A DNA stretch of 64,000 nucleotides, from assembly GCA_003991915.1 (NCBI GenBank), contig RQTK01000895.1, positions 23,455-87,454 on the forward strand. The letters are read 5' to 3'. The stretch comes from Elysia chlorotica (Eukaryota > Mollusca > Gastropoda > Plakobranchidae). Below, piece by piece: positions 22,626 through 35,096 of this stretch; the first letter of the stretch is position 1; each line of letters begins with the position of its first letter. The translations under genes were made by a program, and so were the position numbers. The notes under the pieces were generated by a model. It was not told the origin of the DNA, searched no databases, and saw only the letters and a program-made list of their open reading frames with translations.

Positions 22626-24870
22626 CTCAGATGGTTTACATCGTCCTGATTTCTTTGATCGCTACGAGAGCGAACATTTCAAGACGGTGTGATTGTTTGA
22701 TAACAAATAAGTTAATAGGACATCAGTGAGCGGAATATAATAACTCATTATTAGGAAGAGACAATCCTTTTTCATTATTTTCAACGGTATCAGAAAATTG
22801 TTTAGCATTAAGCGTATGCCTTTAAATTAATGTTTAAATCTTGTGTTAAAGTTTTTATCTTTAAAGCTGATTTCATGGTATTGGTGCTCACTTGTTTTCG
22901 GCATTAATTTATTCGAAATTTATAGGCTGATTTTGCTATATAAATTTACATTGTGATTACGCTTACAACCTATATTTTTTTGCAATCAGTAGATCTTTGC
23001 GAACATGAATTAATTTTTTGCTTTATCAACGAACTTCCCGTTTGTGGTGTACCGGGTAAGAGAATCGCTGGTATACAGGTGGATGTGAAAAATTAACATA
23101 TTGTACGCAATGCTAAAAGTACAGTAAATAGAGGGGTACGGTTGCTTTTTTTAACATTATAAGTGATTACTAAAACAAATTGAAAACAAAAAAAGTAAAA
23201 ACAAGACCGCCTGATGTGACTGGCAGCAGACCTGGACAGGAGCGGTTGATTCGTTTCATCGTGTTGTTCACAGACACTGAGACAGAAATCAGCAAATAAA
23301 CAAACACCTAGACGATACGACTCAATCTCACACCCTTTTCTTATTTCCATTCCCATGACACCCGAAGGACTAAAAAACTCGAAGCAAAACAAACGAAGAA
23401 CTGAAGGATTCAAAGCAACACAAACGAATAATATAATAACTGAATCAGCAAGTTACTCATGATGCCTTGCTTAAATAAAATTTTTATAAAAAACGTATAG
23501 GAGATTTTTTTTTCTACGACTCGACCTTTCTTAGCGCACCCTTCCACTCCAGTGCACCACCACTCACAATCTCATAGGCCACACACATTCCAACCAAAGC
23601 CAGCACCGTGAAACTGGGAATTAAATTCTCTTTATCTTATACTTCATGTATTAATGTATCCGGTAATTCACACTACATCTAGAGAGCATAGCAAGCTTAA
23701 CTTGTTAGGCGGGGCGGCGCGACTTGGATACATCTATATCAGATACATCGGACGTCCCTCGTTGAAAAGAAAACAACACTTAAAACGCACATTCGATAAA
23801 ACAAACCGCGTTATTGTTAGCGTTTGCCTTTGGTGCCCCTTGTTCTGTTGTTTCAAAAATGCAACGAAACTAAAAATCTCTAGGATCTAGTTTCACTTTC
23901 ACTTTGAGTCTCAGGGGAGGGCCCACAGCACTAGAGCAATGGAGCTGCGACTGGTAAAGAGAGCTGCCAATCCAACCAGCTATCTAAGTGGACGAAATAG
24001 TGCAAAACAGTGTATAGTTTAAAGTGAAGAGTTCGTATTTACGACACGTTCCCAGTACAGTACATGCTTTTTTGAACATATGATGTCATGGATAGTCATG
24101 AATAGTTAATAAAGTACAGTTGTAACGGTGACTCCTTTGATTTCTGTGTCGATTAAAATTGAAGAATAACACAATAGTATATCCAAGCGTAGGATTATCA
24201 CAGCTAATTTTTGTAATGGGCCTACATATGTGTTTTTAGGAACCCAGTAATGCGCTGGGGTATAACATTAGTGAATAATTATTCTATGTAGCGGTTTGCA
24301 TGTTAAAAGTGCAGATAAGTTTTCTTCTCCAGAAAAATGTAACTAACGGAAAGCAGTTGCAGGTATGACAATGTGAAGACTTTTCACTTGTCAGGGAAAA
24401 GTTGTGGATTACAGGACAATGTCCGAGCCTAAATCAATCGAGTACCACTGCCTTGGTCTCGTCGTCTAGCCTCAGACACTCCCGCTGAATGACTTTATTT
24501 GGTTGAACATATTCATGTAGTTTTTTTATGTATCAGGTTATCCCATAACAATTTCCAAGTTTCTCCTATGAACTTATAAATATAAAGCTGTACGAAAAAT
24601 ACATAAATATAATGCGCAATTTGGTGTGAGGTTGGCAGCTCCAGATAAGGTGAGGGTTTGATACCAATCTGTTTTATTTCTTGACGTTTTGACCTCTCGG
24701 GTTTCCACTCCGTCAGACAGGCAGGCCAGGGTGTCAGTCACAGCGCACTATCTTAGTGGCCATACCCAGGATGCACAGTTCCAAATTTCAGGTTCCATAA
24801 CTCACTCAAACCGCTACCTGCTACAACAGAGAAGCTGAAAAACGCAGGCCATTGCATTACTCTATGGTCG
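22626..24870. other. AT-rich intergenic sequence
   Basis: No gene or clear repeat family seen. Confidence 0.4.
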
Positions 24871-24873
24871 GAG

Positions 24874-25290
<417 letters not shown>

Positions 25291-26009
25291 TTTCTCTGTC
25301 ATCCTTTTTCTAATCGTAAAGTTGATCCCGCAGTTAATTTTCAACATGAAGTTTGTCAACCTAATATTATACTAGTCTTTTGTTCGAGGATTTTCTTGTC
25401 TTTATAATTTATTAAATCTCAAATTAACATAGCATTTTATCCAGTGGCAAAGAAAAAAGAAAGTAAAGACCATTGTACTGACACCCATTGACACCTACTA
25501 GAATGGGGGAAAAAACATTTTTATGTTCTCTCATTCGTCGATTTTTCCTCGGATTAAAACATAATGATGTTGTGAGGAAGGTTTTTGTACGTGTAATTGT
25601 TTTATTGTATTGCACTTGTTTGTTTTTTAATCATATGTCATTGATTCTACGTGTGATTGACACAATATTAACAGTCAGGTATTTTGAATTTGGTGTGAAA
25701 AAAAAAAGCACGCGCGTCTGCGGTCGTATGTGTGTGAGTAGTTGTTTATATGCACGCTTGTAGAACTTTGCAATCCGTGAGGACGTTTACTTCCGTAGTC
25801 TTCCTAATTCAATCAGTTTGATTCTTGTCGTGTTACCGGGCGGGCGTAACTTTTGTTACTGAGAGATGGTCTTCTTCAACACTAGTCAGTGTACTTCGAT
25901 AAGAATTTACTAAGTTTATTCTATTTATTCGAGTGTCTCAGGCTAGAAGACGAGGCTAAGGTCGCACTCGATCGAGCCCGACTGGGACATTCTCATCTTA
26001 CCCACGTCT
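25291..26009. other. AT-rich intergenic sequence
   Basis: No gene supported. Confidence 0.35.
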
Positions 26010-26372
26010 TCATACTGAGAGGTGAATAGCCTACACAATGGCATACCTGCAAATGTCAATTATTCACAAGTCACATTCTGGTTGACTGTCCGCTTTTTTA
26101 CCCGGAAATAAATCTTTACCTTGCTTCCAAACCATTAGAGAGCATATTAATTTATGTTAGTCCTCATCGCCTACTGAAGTATCCGAAGGACATTGGTGTG
26201 TATAAACTATAATAAATTAAACTGTATCCTACACATGGATATTTTATTAAACCACTATATATAATATATCTTTACTTTTAACCAACCTTTTTATGCACAA
26301 TTTTATGCTTTTATTACTCAAAGAGATAAAGGAGTCACCGCTGCTACCAGTATAATGTATTAACTGTTTTAG
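26010..26372 (+). mobile_element. LINE 3'-end fragment, diverged copy
   Basis: Aligns with 31950-32300: 'agaggtgaatagcct', 'cacattctggttgactgtcc', 'gaaggacattggtgt', 'tcctacacatggat' and 'gataaaggagtcaccg' occur in the same order with many substitutions. The encoded C-terminal Cys/His region is frameshifted. Confidence 0.7.
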
Positions 26373-28413
26373 CAAATCACAGTTAAATTTTATTATATAC
26401 GCCAATGTCCTTCAGATACCAAAATAAAAGAGTACAGGATACGCCGCATAATTGCATTCGGCAATGCAAGGTCTTCACGCTCCTTGATTCACACTGTATC
26501 GCCACGAGTAGGCCTATAGCTGTATTGATAAGAAAGCAAGTTATGTATCGTCACCGCTTTTGTTGGAACGAATAGGGAGGCTATTCACATTTAGAAGGTT
26601 TAGTTACTTGGATTCTATGTCAAATTTGAATCAGAAAACAACTAACCGCACACTAACTTTGAATTTGACCTGACACTACTAATCAATCAACGCATTCATT
26701 CCTCAACAGGGAGTGCATAGTTGCACTCTACTTTCTTTAACCAATCTGTATGCAAGTATAATTCTTAGTACGCTTTTTTTCTTCAAAATATTCGCTTCGC
26801 CGAAAGTGCATTTTTCCTCCTTAATTAATTTGGACAATTTTCTTTTAAATGTATACATGTACTGGGATAATATATCATTTCAAAACTTCTGTCGTAAATG
26901 CTGCTAGTTTTTTTTTATTTTTTTTTTATCTTCTTTAACCCTTTAAAAATTAAGCTTAGAATTAATGACACCCGAGTTTCAACAAAGCAGGCTGATCAAG
27001 CGATACGGAACTGATAAAATTTTGTCTCAGTCATAGAGGAGCACAAAGGCTTCGTGCTTGTAGTACATAATTTTTTTTTCTCTCGATTTATTTTTTATAA
27101 AGTTCTAATGTACATAGTTCTTTGTTTTGCTTTTTGTTTTGGTGCGGGGTTTTGCCTTGGCGCCACCCAAACATTAAGCGACTAAGTGACTATCTTATGG
27201 AGTTGTTAAGAAATAGTACCCGGCACTTACAATTACATGCACCAAAACTGAACTGCTTACTTGGCCTATGAAAGCTAAAAGAATATTCTTTTCCCATTGT
27301 GGTTAACCGTAATCCCCAAAGCTTTAAGTTGAACATTCCACAATAACGCGCACGTTTCAGCAGAGGTCTCACGAGACATAACCCACTCGCGTATCAGTAT
27401 CAGCTTCGGGCTGCATTCTCTCCCTTGATAGTTGAGCACGATGCGCATCGTCTCCCTTGACCTGGACCTCCAACTGCAAGGCGCCCCTCTCGCTCTTTTT
27501 GGTGTTAACACTATAGACCTTGCGATCCACACGACGATATCGAATGACGTAGTCCCCCTTAAGCATGGGGTTTTCAAGCTGCTTATTGGCTAAGCAATTC
27601 TACGTAGTATTCTAGTGTGCAGGTTCCCTATTCTTTCGTCTCCGTTTAACTATGGATCCGGTTACCACAATGCCTTTACTTTAATACTTAGAGAATCTCC
27701 GATGCCACTGTTTGTTTTGGCATCCAGAGACAAGTAGAGTCAACTGTCGGCACGAATAATGCAACATCAGATTACAAGTAGCCAAAGATAACATTACATT
27801 TATGAATCTGATCTTCTAGCCCCGAATGTTTAAAAATGCTTTTCTCCCCGTTTTTATCATGTGGGTGGTAGCCTACACTTATACGTTGTGGTTTTTATTA
27901 CTATTTTTTTTATTTATTTATTTTATCTTTTATTTTTGGGGGGGTTCACAACCCTTTGAACTTCTGAAGTCTCAGGTATCGAACCACTTCTTAGTATAAT
28001 CTTACACATGAAAAATATGAAGAAGATAAAAACAATAATAGCAACAACAACAAAAAGCTGCAAACAAAATACGCACACACACAAACTGTTGAAACAGTCA
28101 TCATTTCATAGATAATTTATTTTGAAAAACCGTGTCTTTTGAACAGACTAATTCGAAACATACGGGTACAAAACTATTTTATTACATTAAATTATACGTG
28201 TTTCTCTATAGATGATTTTAAAATTTATAACTAACTCGGTACACAATTCTCATAAATTATTGCAGAAACAGTTACATTTTTAGTAGGCATAATTATAATT
28301 TTGATAGACAGAAGAAATATGCTCGTATTAACATTTATACACGTTGTATCAGACCGTTTGGTTGTCACTCAGCTGCCTGTCTGTCTGTCTGTCTCTCCTT
28401 CCCCTTTGTGTGT

Positions 28414-28448
<35 letters not shown>

Positions 28449-28979
28449 ACTCTCACTCTCCTTCCTTCCTACCTTTTATAATTCAATTTCAATTGATCAG
28501 ATCATTATAACAAGACTTTCTGAACAAGTGATTATCCAAATGTTTTGAGAAATAAGAATGTAGAACTCATTTCTAGGCTCGCATTTCCACAAACATTGTA
28601 CCATATTTATCTGCTGACTAAAGGAAAAAAATGGCCTGTGTGCATAGAATATGAAGCCATTTGTTGAGTTCTAGACATGTAACTGAGCCGTGCAAATAGT
28701 ATACGATTATGTTTGTTTAAAAACGGTGAGCTTAAATTCTTACTACTGTATTATGTATACGAATAAAAGAAAAAGAATAATCACAAGCATAATAATTTTA
28801 TAGTAGACACAGATGATCAAATACTATGAAGTCACATTCTATTCTTATGAGGCGCAACCACTCGTAATGACTGTTAACATTCAATAAGATAAGACATAGT
28901 GTTATAGTAAATCTCAGCTTTTTTTTCTTCTTCATAAATCTACCAAAAGATGACGCTCTTTTAAAGCATTGCAAGTGAT
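26373..28979. other. Intergenic sequence with a coding-like patch and a (TC)n tract
   Basis: 27370-27600 (minus) has protein-like open frames of unknown identity (for example MLKGDYVIRYRRVDRKVYS). A (TC)n tract lies at about 28376-28460. Otherwise AT-rich with no gene supported. Confidence 0.35.
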
Positions 28980-29059
28980 AGTGAGTAAGTGAGTTTTTTT
29001 TTAATTTTTGTTTTGTTTTTTTTGTAACGGTTATGCTGTGCCCATTTTGTCCTAAGTTG

Positions 29060-29145
29060 TTGTTGTTGTTGTTGTTGCTGCTGAGTTTTTAACGTCCAAA
29101 ATCAGCACTATATAGGCTACATTGTGGACGGGCCCCAAGACTGAG
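29060..29145 (-). mobile_element. SINE family A tail fragment
   Basis: Contains 'tttttaacgtccaaaatcag' and 'ctacattgtggacgggcccc', the tail block of family A. A (TTG)n run precedes it. Confidence 0.55.
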
Positions 29146-29742
29146 TGAGTGAGGGGTGGGTTGTTTTTACGGCACGTCAGCACGGTCACGGCTATGTTGT
29201 GCCCATGATGTCCTAAGGCAGTTAATGCATTATACTAGTAGCAACGGTGACTCCTTTATCTCTCAGAGTAGTAAAAGCATAAAAACTGTGCGTAAAAGGT
29301 TTGGTTAAAAGTGAAAAGTATATGCAGTTGTTTAAAAGATCCATGTGTAGGATTATCACAGTTAAATATTATATACACCAATGTCCTTCAGGTACCTAAG
29401 TAGGCGCTGAGAACTAACATAAGTAAATATTCTCTCTAGTGACTTGGAAGCCAGGTAGTGAGGTACACATTTCTTTCCTGGTAAAAAAAAAAACCGGACA
29501 ATCAACCAGAATGTGACTGATGGACAATTGAGAGTTGCAGGTTCGACACAGTGGAGGCTCTTCACCTCTCAGTCCCAATAGAATCCGACGCAAGCAAACG
29601 GAAGGCAGTGAATGCCCCAACCCTTTTGGGCTCCACTGCCAAACTAAGCTGGTCACCTTTCCAGGTCATCAGCGACGCAGAGAAAAAGGTGGCAAAGCTC
29701 ACTGTCTTTGCTGGGGGTGGGGGGTAAGTGGCGAGCTCTGAT
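29146..29742 (-). mobile_element. Non-LTR retrotransposon (LINE) 3' end, left arm of an inverted pair
   Basis: On the minus strand it encodes the C-terminal end of a LINE ORF2-type protein with a CxxC...HxxxxC Cys/His patch (CRTCNSQLSISHILVDCPVF), followed by a 3' UTR and a (GTGA)-type tail. The 409 bases at about 29330-29738 are virtually identical to the reverse complement of 31777-32187, whereas the adjoining 3' UTR differs at roughly ten places in 50 bases. Confidence 0.8.
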
Positions 29743-30130
29743 TCGTGTGGATCACTTTTAATCGTATTACACCTCGACCTGCGCTAGTATTATCCCGTGA
29801 TTTTTGAACACTGTCGTTGAACTTTAGAAATTAAAAATGTGCCCAGCTTGAAACCCAAACGGATTTTGAAAAAAAACAACAACCGAATGTGAAAGTCAAA
29901 CCTGAACTTGAGATAAACCCGACGTTGACATTAACACCGGAAAAGACACCTATACTGTACAGCCAAACACCACCAACCAGGGGCTACAAGTCAAGCAGTG
30001 TGAAGTAAAACACAGGCCCGCTCCTATGTTTCAATACGCAAACCTTGAAGTTGCCCTTTTTCGGAGCCATCGGGAACCCACTGTTCAAGAACCCAAAACA
30101 AGAACGCAAGCAAGGTCGACTGTAAACAGT
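29717..30130. repeat. Direct repeat, copy 1 (diverged)
   Basis: Shares with 31027-31460, in order, 'gtaagtggcgagctctgatt', 'cacctcgacctgcgct', 'gataaacccgacgttgacat', 'caagtcaagcagtgtgaagt' and 'aagttgccctttttcggagc'. Several indels separate the copies. I recognise no protein. Confidence 0.7.
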
Positions 30131-30599
30131 AATAAAAAGGGGATGGAAAAGGCCGACAACAGCTTGCAATAACCAGAACTCAAATATAAAATGTCCATGC
30201 GCGGGATAGGAGTTATTGGTCTCCGATTTTATTTGAAACCATGGGCAAAACATTAAACAACATTATGTAGTTTTTAATTATTTTTTTCTTCTAAGAAGAA
30301 TTAGGTGTAAATCCTTGAAACATTGGGTAGAATTACAAATTATCTCCTTAGCTTGAAGCACCTCAGAGAAAATACGTTTCCCTGTTCTTTAATGACTTTA
30401 TGGGTTTCATAATTTTCATCTATATTTCAGCACTTTCAATATTATAAAATTCACAGCAGCTGTAGCAGTGGGTAAGCACACAGATTAAGGTACTAGGTTT
30501 CTGATTGCCCAAATAACATTTTTCTTTTCAGGAGTTACACAATCTTGACCCGAGATTCCTTGCTTCTGCTCGAAAGAGTCACACAGATATGATCCAACC

Positions 30600-31064
30600 T
30601 TTACTTGGAACTGTCGATTAGCTATGAATTTTTTTATGAACATTGGTAGGTTGTCCTCAAAACCCTATTTTTTAGTTTTTTAAGTATGTCATACATCCAG
30701 GTTGTGTCATAAGCTTTTTCTAGATCAAAGACGACAGCGACCATGTGTCGGTTATTGATTTAAAAAAAAAAGCCTCTCTAGCAAATGTTTTAAGGTAGAT
30801 CAAGTGATCCGTAGTTCATCTCTTTGCTCTAAATCCACACTGTAAGTTGGATAAGAGATTATTAACTTCTAAATGCCAAAATAGTTGTTTGGCTACCATT
30901 CTTATGAAAAATTTACAGAGACAGCTTGTTAAAATCATAGGTTTGAAATTGTGTGGGTTTCCGAGTCTTCGATAGGCTTTGGAATGAGGATAACTGTGGT
31001 TTGGCAACAGGATTCTGGAAAAGAACTGGGGGGTAAGTGGCGAGCTCTGATTCGTGTGGATCAC
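30600..31064 (-). pseudogene. LINE reverse-transcriptase fragment, frameshifted
   Basis: The first part encodes MILTSCLCKFFIRMVAKQL and NNLLSNLQCGFRAKR, the fingers region typical of jockey-like RTs. After a frameshift near an A/T run, the region around 30725-30640 encodes AVVFDLEKAYDTTW, the RT motif A with its catalytic Asp. No YxDD box is in frame. The fragment is dead and lies between the two inverted LINE arms. Confidence 0.8.
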
Positions 31065-31460
31065 CTTCAGTCGATGCCGAAATCTACGAACAACACCTCG
31101 ACCTGCGCTATCATCATTTCGTGATTAGCGAGAGAATCAGTCCGTGACTTCTGAACTCAATCGTTGAAACTACCCGACTTGAAAACCCGAAGGTGAAAGT
31201 CACACCTGAACTTGACATCAAAACCGAATTGGAAAAAAATACCAAACGTGAAAATAACCCTGAAATCGAGATAAACCCGACGTTGACATTAACCCAGGCA
31301 GAGACACCTATACAGCCAAACACCCCCAACCAGAGGCTACAAGTCAAGCAGTGTGAAGTAAAACACAGGCCCGCTCCTGTGTTTCACTGCGCAAACCATG
31401 AAGTTGCCCTTTTTCGGAGCCATTGGGAACCTGCTGTATAAGAACCCAAAACAAGAAAGC
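31027..31460. repeat. Direct repeat, copy 2 (diverged)
   Basis: Partner of 29717-30130, with the same block order. Its left edge overlaps the start of the RT fragment. Confidence 0.7.
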
Positions 31461-31775
31461 AAGCAAGATTATCTTTAAACAGTACAAAGAAGGAAAGTAC
31501 CGACTAAAGCTTGCAAGAAGCCAGGAAAAAAAATAAATAAAAAAAAGTCCAAATCGACTAAGACCAGCTGCCATGGAAAGCATGTCGCAAAAGTTATGCA
31601 ACCACCTTAAAATTTCATGGCTGGTACTCAATTATTGCGTCTTCTCAAACCGAAGCAGAAAATACACAAAGAAAAAATCAGCACAACGTTGGCTAAATTG
31701 TGGACGGGCCCCAAGACTGACGTCTGACAGCACCAGGAGATGAAAAAAAAACAAAGTTTCACCAATGCAAGAAGA

Positions 31776-32305
31776 TGAATCAGAGCTCGCCACTTACCCC
31801 CCACCCCCAGCAAAGACAGTGAGCTTTGCCACCTTTTTCTCTGCGTCGCTGATGACCTGGAAAGGTGACCAGCTTAGTTTGGCAGTGGAGCCCAAAAGGG
31901 TTGGGGCATTCACTGCCTTCCGTTTGCTTGCGTCGGATTCTATTGGGACTGAGAGGTGAAGAGCCTCCACTGTGTCGAACCTGCAACTCTCAATTGTCCA
32001 TCAGTCACATTCTGGTTGATTGTCCGGTTTTTTTTTTTACCAGGAAAGAAATGTGTACCTCACTACCTGGCTTCCAAGTCACTAGAGAGAATATTTACTT
32101 ATGTTAGTTCTCAGCGCCTACTTAGGTACCTGAAGGACATTGGTGTATATAATATTTAACTGTGATAATCCTACACATGGATCTTTTAAACTACTGCATA
32201 TACCCTTTACTTTTGACCAACCTTTTTATGCACAGCTTTTATGCTGTTGCTACTCTGAGAGATAAAGGAGTCACCGTTGCTACTAGTATAATGCATTAAC
32301 TGACA
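31776..32305 (+). mobile_element. LINE 3' end, right arm of the inverted pair
   Basis: Encodes the same Cys/His C-terminal patch as the left arm on the opposite strand, then the 3' UTR up to 'gtataatgcattaactg'. It is interrupted there by the next repeat block. Confidence 0.8.
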
Positions 32306-32710
32306 ACTTATAGAAGAAAAAAAGAAGGAAAGGAAATGACCGACGAAAGTTTGCAATAAGCCAGAAGAAACTTTTTAACAAATCAAATCGACTAAGCCAT
32401 GGAAAGTATGTCGCAAATTTTACCACCACCTGGAAATTACCGGAAATATTTTACGTCTTCTCAATCCGAAGCAGAAAATACACAACGAAAACGAACGGGA
32501 AAAAGAACAAGATTGCGCCAGCGCGCAGACATCAGTTGAGTTGAGTTGGTTTAACGTCCAACATCAGTACAACATTGGGTAAATTGTGGACGGGCCCCAA
32601 GAATGACGTCGGACAGCGCCAGGAGATGAAGTTGGAGAAAAGAAAAAGAAAAAGATTTTGCCAGCGCCAGAAGATGAATTTAGAGTTGACAAGTCGTCCA
32701 CGAAGGCACA
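32306..32710. repeat. ~405-bp direct repeat, copy 1
   Basis: Near-identical to 33164-33578 (offset about 869 bases at the shared 'ttttacgtcttctca'). It includes a SINE family A tail ('ggtttaacgtccaacatcag', 'gtggacgggccccaag'). Confidence 0.85.
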
Positions 32711-33163
32711 AAAAGGAGATCCCCGTTTTTAGAGAAAAGCATATGGGTTATGAAGGTTTATAACAAAATGATTTATTTGAACCAAGGAGATGCGAATCTT
32801 TGGCAAATTCTTCTTCTTTGTGTGTGTTAAAAAATCGGTTTTAAAATTGCCCCAGAGTGGTTGGTGTTCAGTTTCCTGACTATGTTGCGTCTGACGACCG
32901 GAGGGCAGCTCTAACAATCTCGAGACAGCAATGCGTGCCCAACATTATGTGTGGTATAAAACTCCTCAGAGCCCAACAGAAATGGGGTATGACCAGAGCT
33001 CTGAGTTGAGTCACCATGAAAGGTCTTGGAGACTCACAGTATCTAATGTGAAGTCTATATACACCGCTAACTTGTGGCCACATAGGCTAACATTGAAGTT
33101 GTCCTTTTTCGGAGCCATTGGCAACCTACTGTACAAGAACCCAAAAGAAAGCAAACAAGGTCA
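32711..33163. other. Spacer between direct repeats
   Basis: Its right part (about 33090-33163) again contains the 'cctttttcggagccattgg' block seen at 30055 and 31409. No gene. Confidence 0.5.
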
Positions 33164-33578
33164 ACTTATAGAACAAAAAAAAAGAAGGAAAGGAAATGAC
33201 CCAATTAAGTTTGCAATAAGCCAGAAGAAACTTTTTAAAAAGTACAAATCGACAAATGCCACCAGCCATGGAAAGCATGTCGCAAATTTTACCACCACCT
33301 GGAAATTACCGGCAATGTTTTACGTCTTCTCAAACCGAAGCAGAAAATACACAACGAAAACGAACGGGAAAAAGAACAAGATTGCGCCAGCGCGCAGACA
33401 TCAGTTGAGTTGAGTCGGTTAAACGTCCAACATCAGTACAACATTGGGTAAATTGTGGACGGGCCCCAAGAATGACGTCGGACAGCGCCAGGAGACGAAG
33501 TTGGAGAAAAGAAAAAGAAAAAGATTTTGCCAGCACCAGAACATGAATTTAGAGTTGACAAGTCGTCCACAAAGGCAA
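33164..33578. repeat. ~405-bp direct repeat, copy 2
   Basis: Second copy of 32306-32710, with a few substitutions and small indels. Confidence 0.85.
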
Positions 33579-34470
33579 ACACCCAAGCTTGGGATTTAGC
33601 TCTGATGGTCTAGTAAAGTCAAAGTCAATCCATGAGGTGGTTGGTCTGGTGGAAATCAAGTGTCCCTTTATTTTAAGGGAGAAGAGTCTTCAAATTCAAT
33701 TCTTTCTCGAATCCCCCACAGTTGCAAAATGTATTGACTCTTATGAATCTGGAACTTTCAAGTTAAAATGAAATCACTCCTACTATTTCCACATCCAATT
33801 GCAATTTACAGTCCTGAAGCAGAAATGGTGCGATTTTGTTGTATTGTCAGAAAATGATTTCTATGTAGAGCGGATTTATATAAATGATGTTTTTGAGTAA
33901 TCTTTCCTCGTTTTACTATCATAGATGAAAGAATACGGCACATGTGGTTAGCTATAAGACAAAGACCAAGGTCAGGTCGGTTGTTTGTTTTTTTTTCCTG
34001 CCCCATTCCAAATGATGATTACGCAGCACGCTCCAAGTGCCAGAACACTGGAACAGTTCAAGGAAGTGACAAAATCTTATACTGACAACAACCCCTTATG
34101 TGGTCTGACTGTTGGTTAAAGCTAAGCTCTCTCATAATTAAACGTTTCCTAGGACTAAAAAAAGATTGTTTTCTACGTAAAGTAAAGCAAAACAAAAGAT
34201 CGTTTACAACGTAAAGTAAAACAAAAAAAGATTGTTTACTACGTAAAGTAAAACAATTGCGATACGAAGCGTTTGAGTCCACTATTATATACTGAAACAC
34301 TATGATATATAGTGCGAATAGCAGAATTTCTACGGAAACACAATATAGTGCATGTAAACCCACGATGAGAAAGTGAAACATCACGACTTAGAGACGAGCA
34401 GCTTCAGAGAGTGTAAGAGCACGCCAAGTCCTTCCGGGGACGACTGTCTCGTTATGCGGGATACAAAACT
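33579..34470. other. Intergenic sequence with a short internal repeat
   Basis: 34150-34255 has three diverged units of 'gtttactacgtaaagtaaaac'. No gene supported. Confidence 0.4.
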
Positions 34471-34707
34471 CGTGAACTTAATCTGCTCGAAGAGCTAAGC
34501 ATTGATAATAATTATCCAAAGCATGTTTTGCAATCGGTACCCAGATCTTCAACTCAGTTGCCGAGTCGGAAGATATCTATTAAAAGATTCAATATCGCGT
34601 TCGATTATCCACGCACTGATACATGCAGCAAGTGTGACAGTTTGAGTGCACAGCTAGACCAAAGAGCAGCAAAGATTCAGCTCAACAATGGGGACATCAG
34701 CCTATAA
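34471..34707 (+). pseudogene. Remnant of a DNA-transposon-type protein
   Basis: A 78-codon open frame, entered from a stop and without its own ATG. It contains ISIKRFNIAFDYPRTDTCSK and CDSLSAQLDQRA. The F-x-Y/H-P-x-x-D-x-C-x-x-C pattern is one I associate with a group of long transposon-derived animal proteins of uncertain superfamily. Protein-like but frameshifted patches continue to about 36500. The call is inference. Confidence 0.35.
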
Positions 34708-34782
34708 TAGCTGCACGCAAGACTGCAGACAGAAAAAGAACTGCACATATTTGTGTTACTGTTGTTGTTGTTGATGTTGTTC

Positions 34783-34794
34783 TTATTATTATTA

Positions 34795-34855
<61 letters not shown>

Positions 34856-34857
34856 AA
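34783..34857. repeat. (ATT)n microsatellite
   Basis: Near-pure ATT array. Confidence 0.95.
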
Positions 34858-35014
34858 AATGTGAGGAAGTATCATTTCTAACGGCCTCGTCTGACTAGCA
34901 CAGTTGAAAGATGAAACTGTGCTAGTCGAAATAAAAAGCACATTTACCGCCAAGACTGGTGAATTAACTAAAATTGTTTCATATCTGACACAAGTGGATG
35001 GTGTTCTGAAACCG

Positions 35015-35096
35015 TGTTTTTTACGGCACACCAGCACGGTAACGGCTATATTGTGCCCATGATGTTCTGAGACAGTTAATACATTGTTCACGAAAT
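35015..35096 (-). mobile_element. LINE 3'-tail fragment
   Basis: Contains 'ttttttacggcacaccagc', 'gtgcccatgatgtt' and 'cagttaatacatt', the terminal block of the LINE 3' UTR. Confidence 0.55.

Noticed and set aside
28301..28510. 69-codon plus-strand frame
   Set aside because: Half of it is the (TC)n tract and the rest shows no protein signature.
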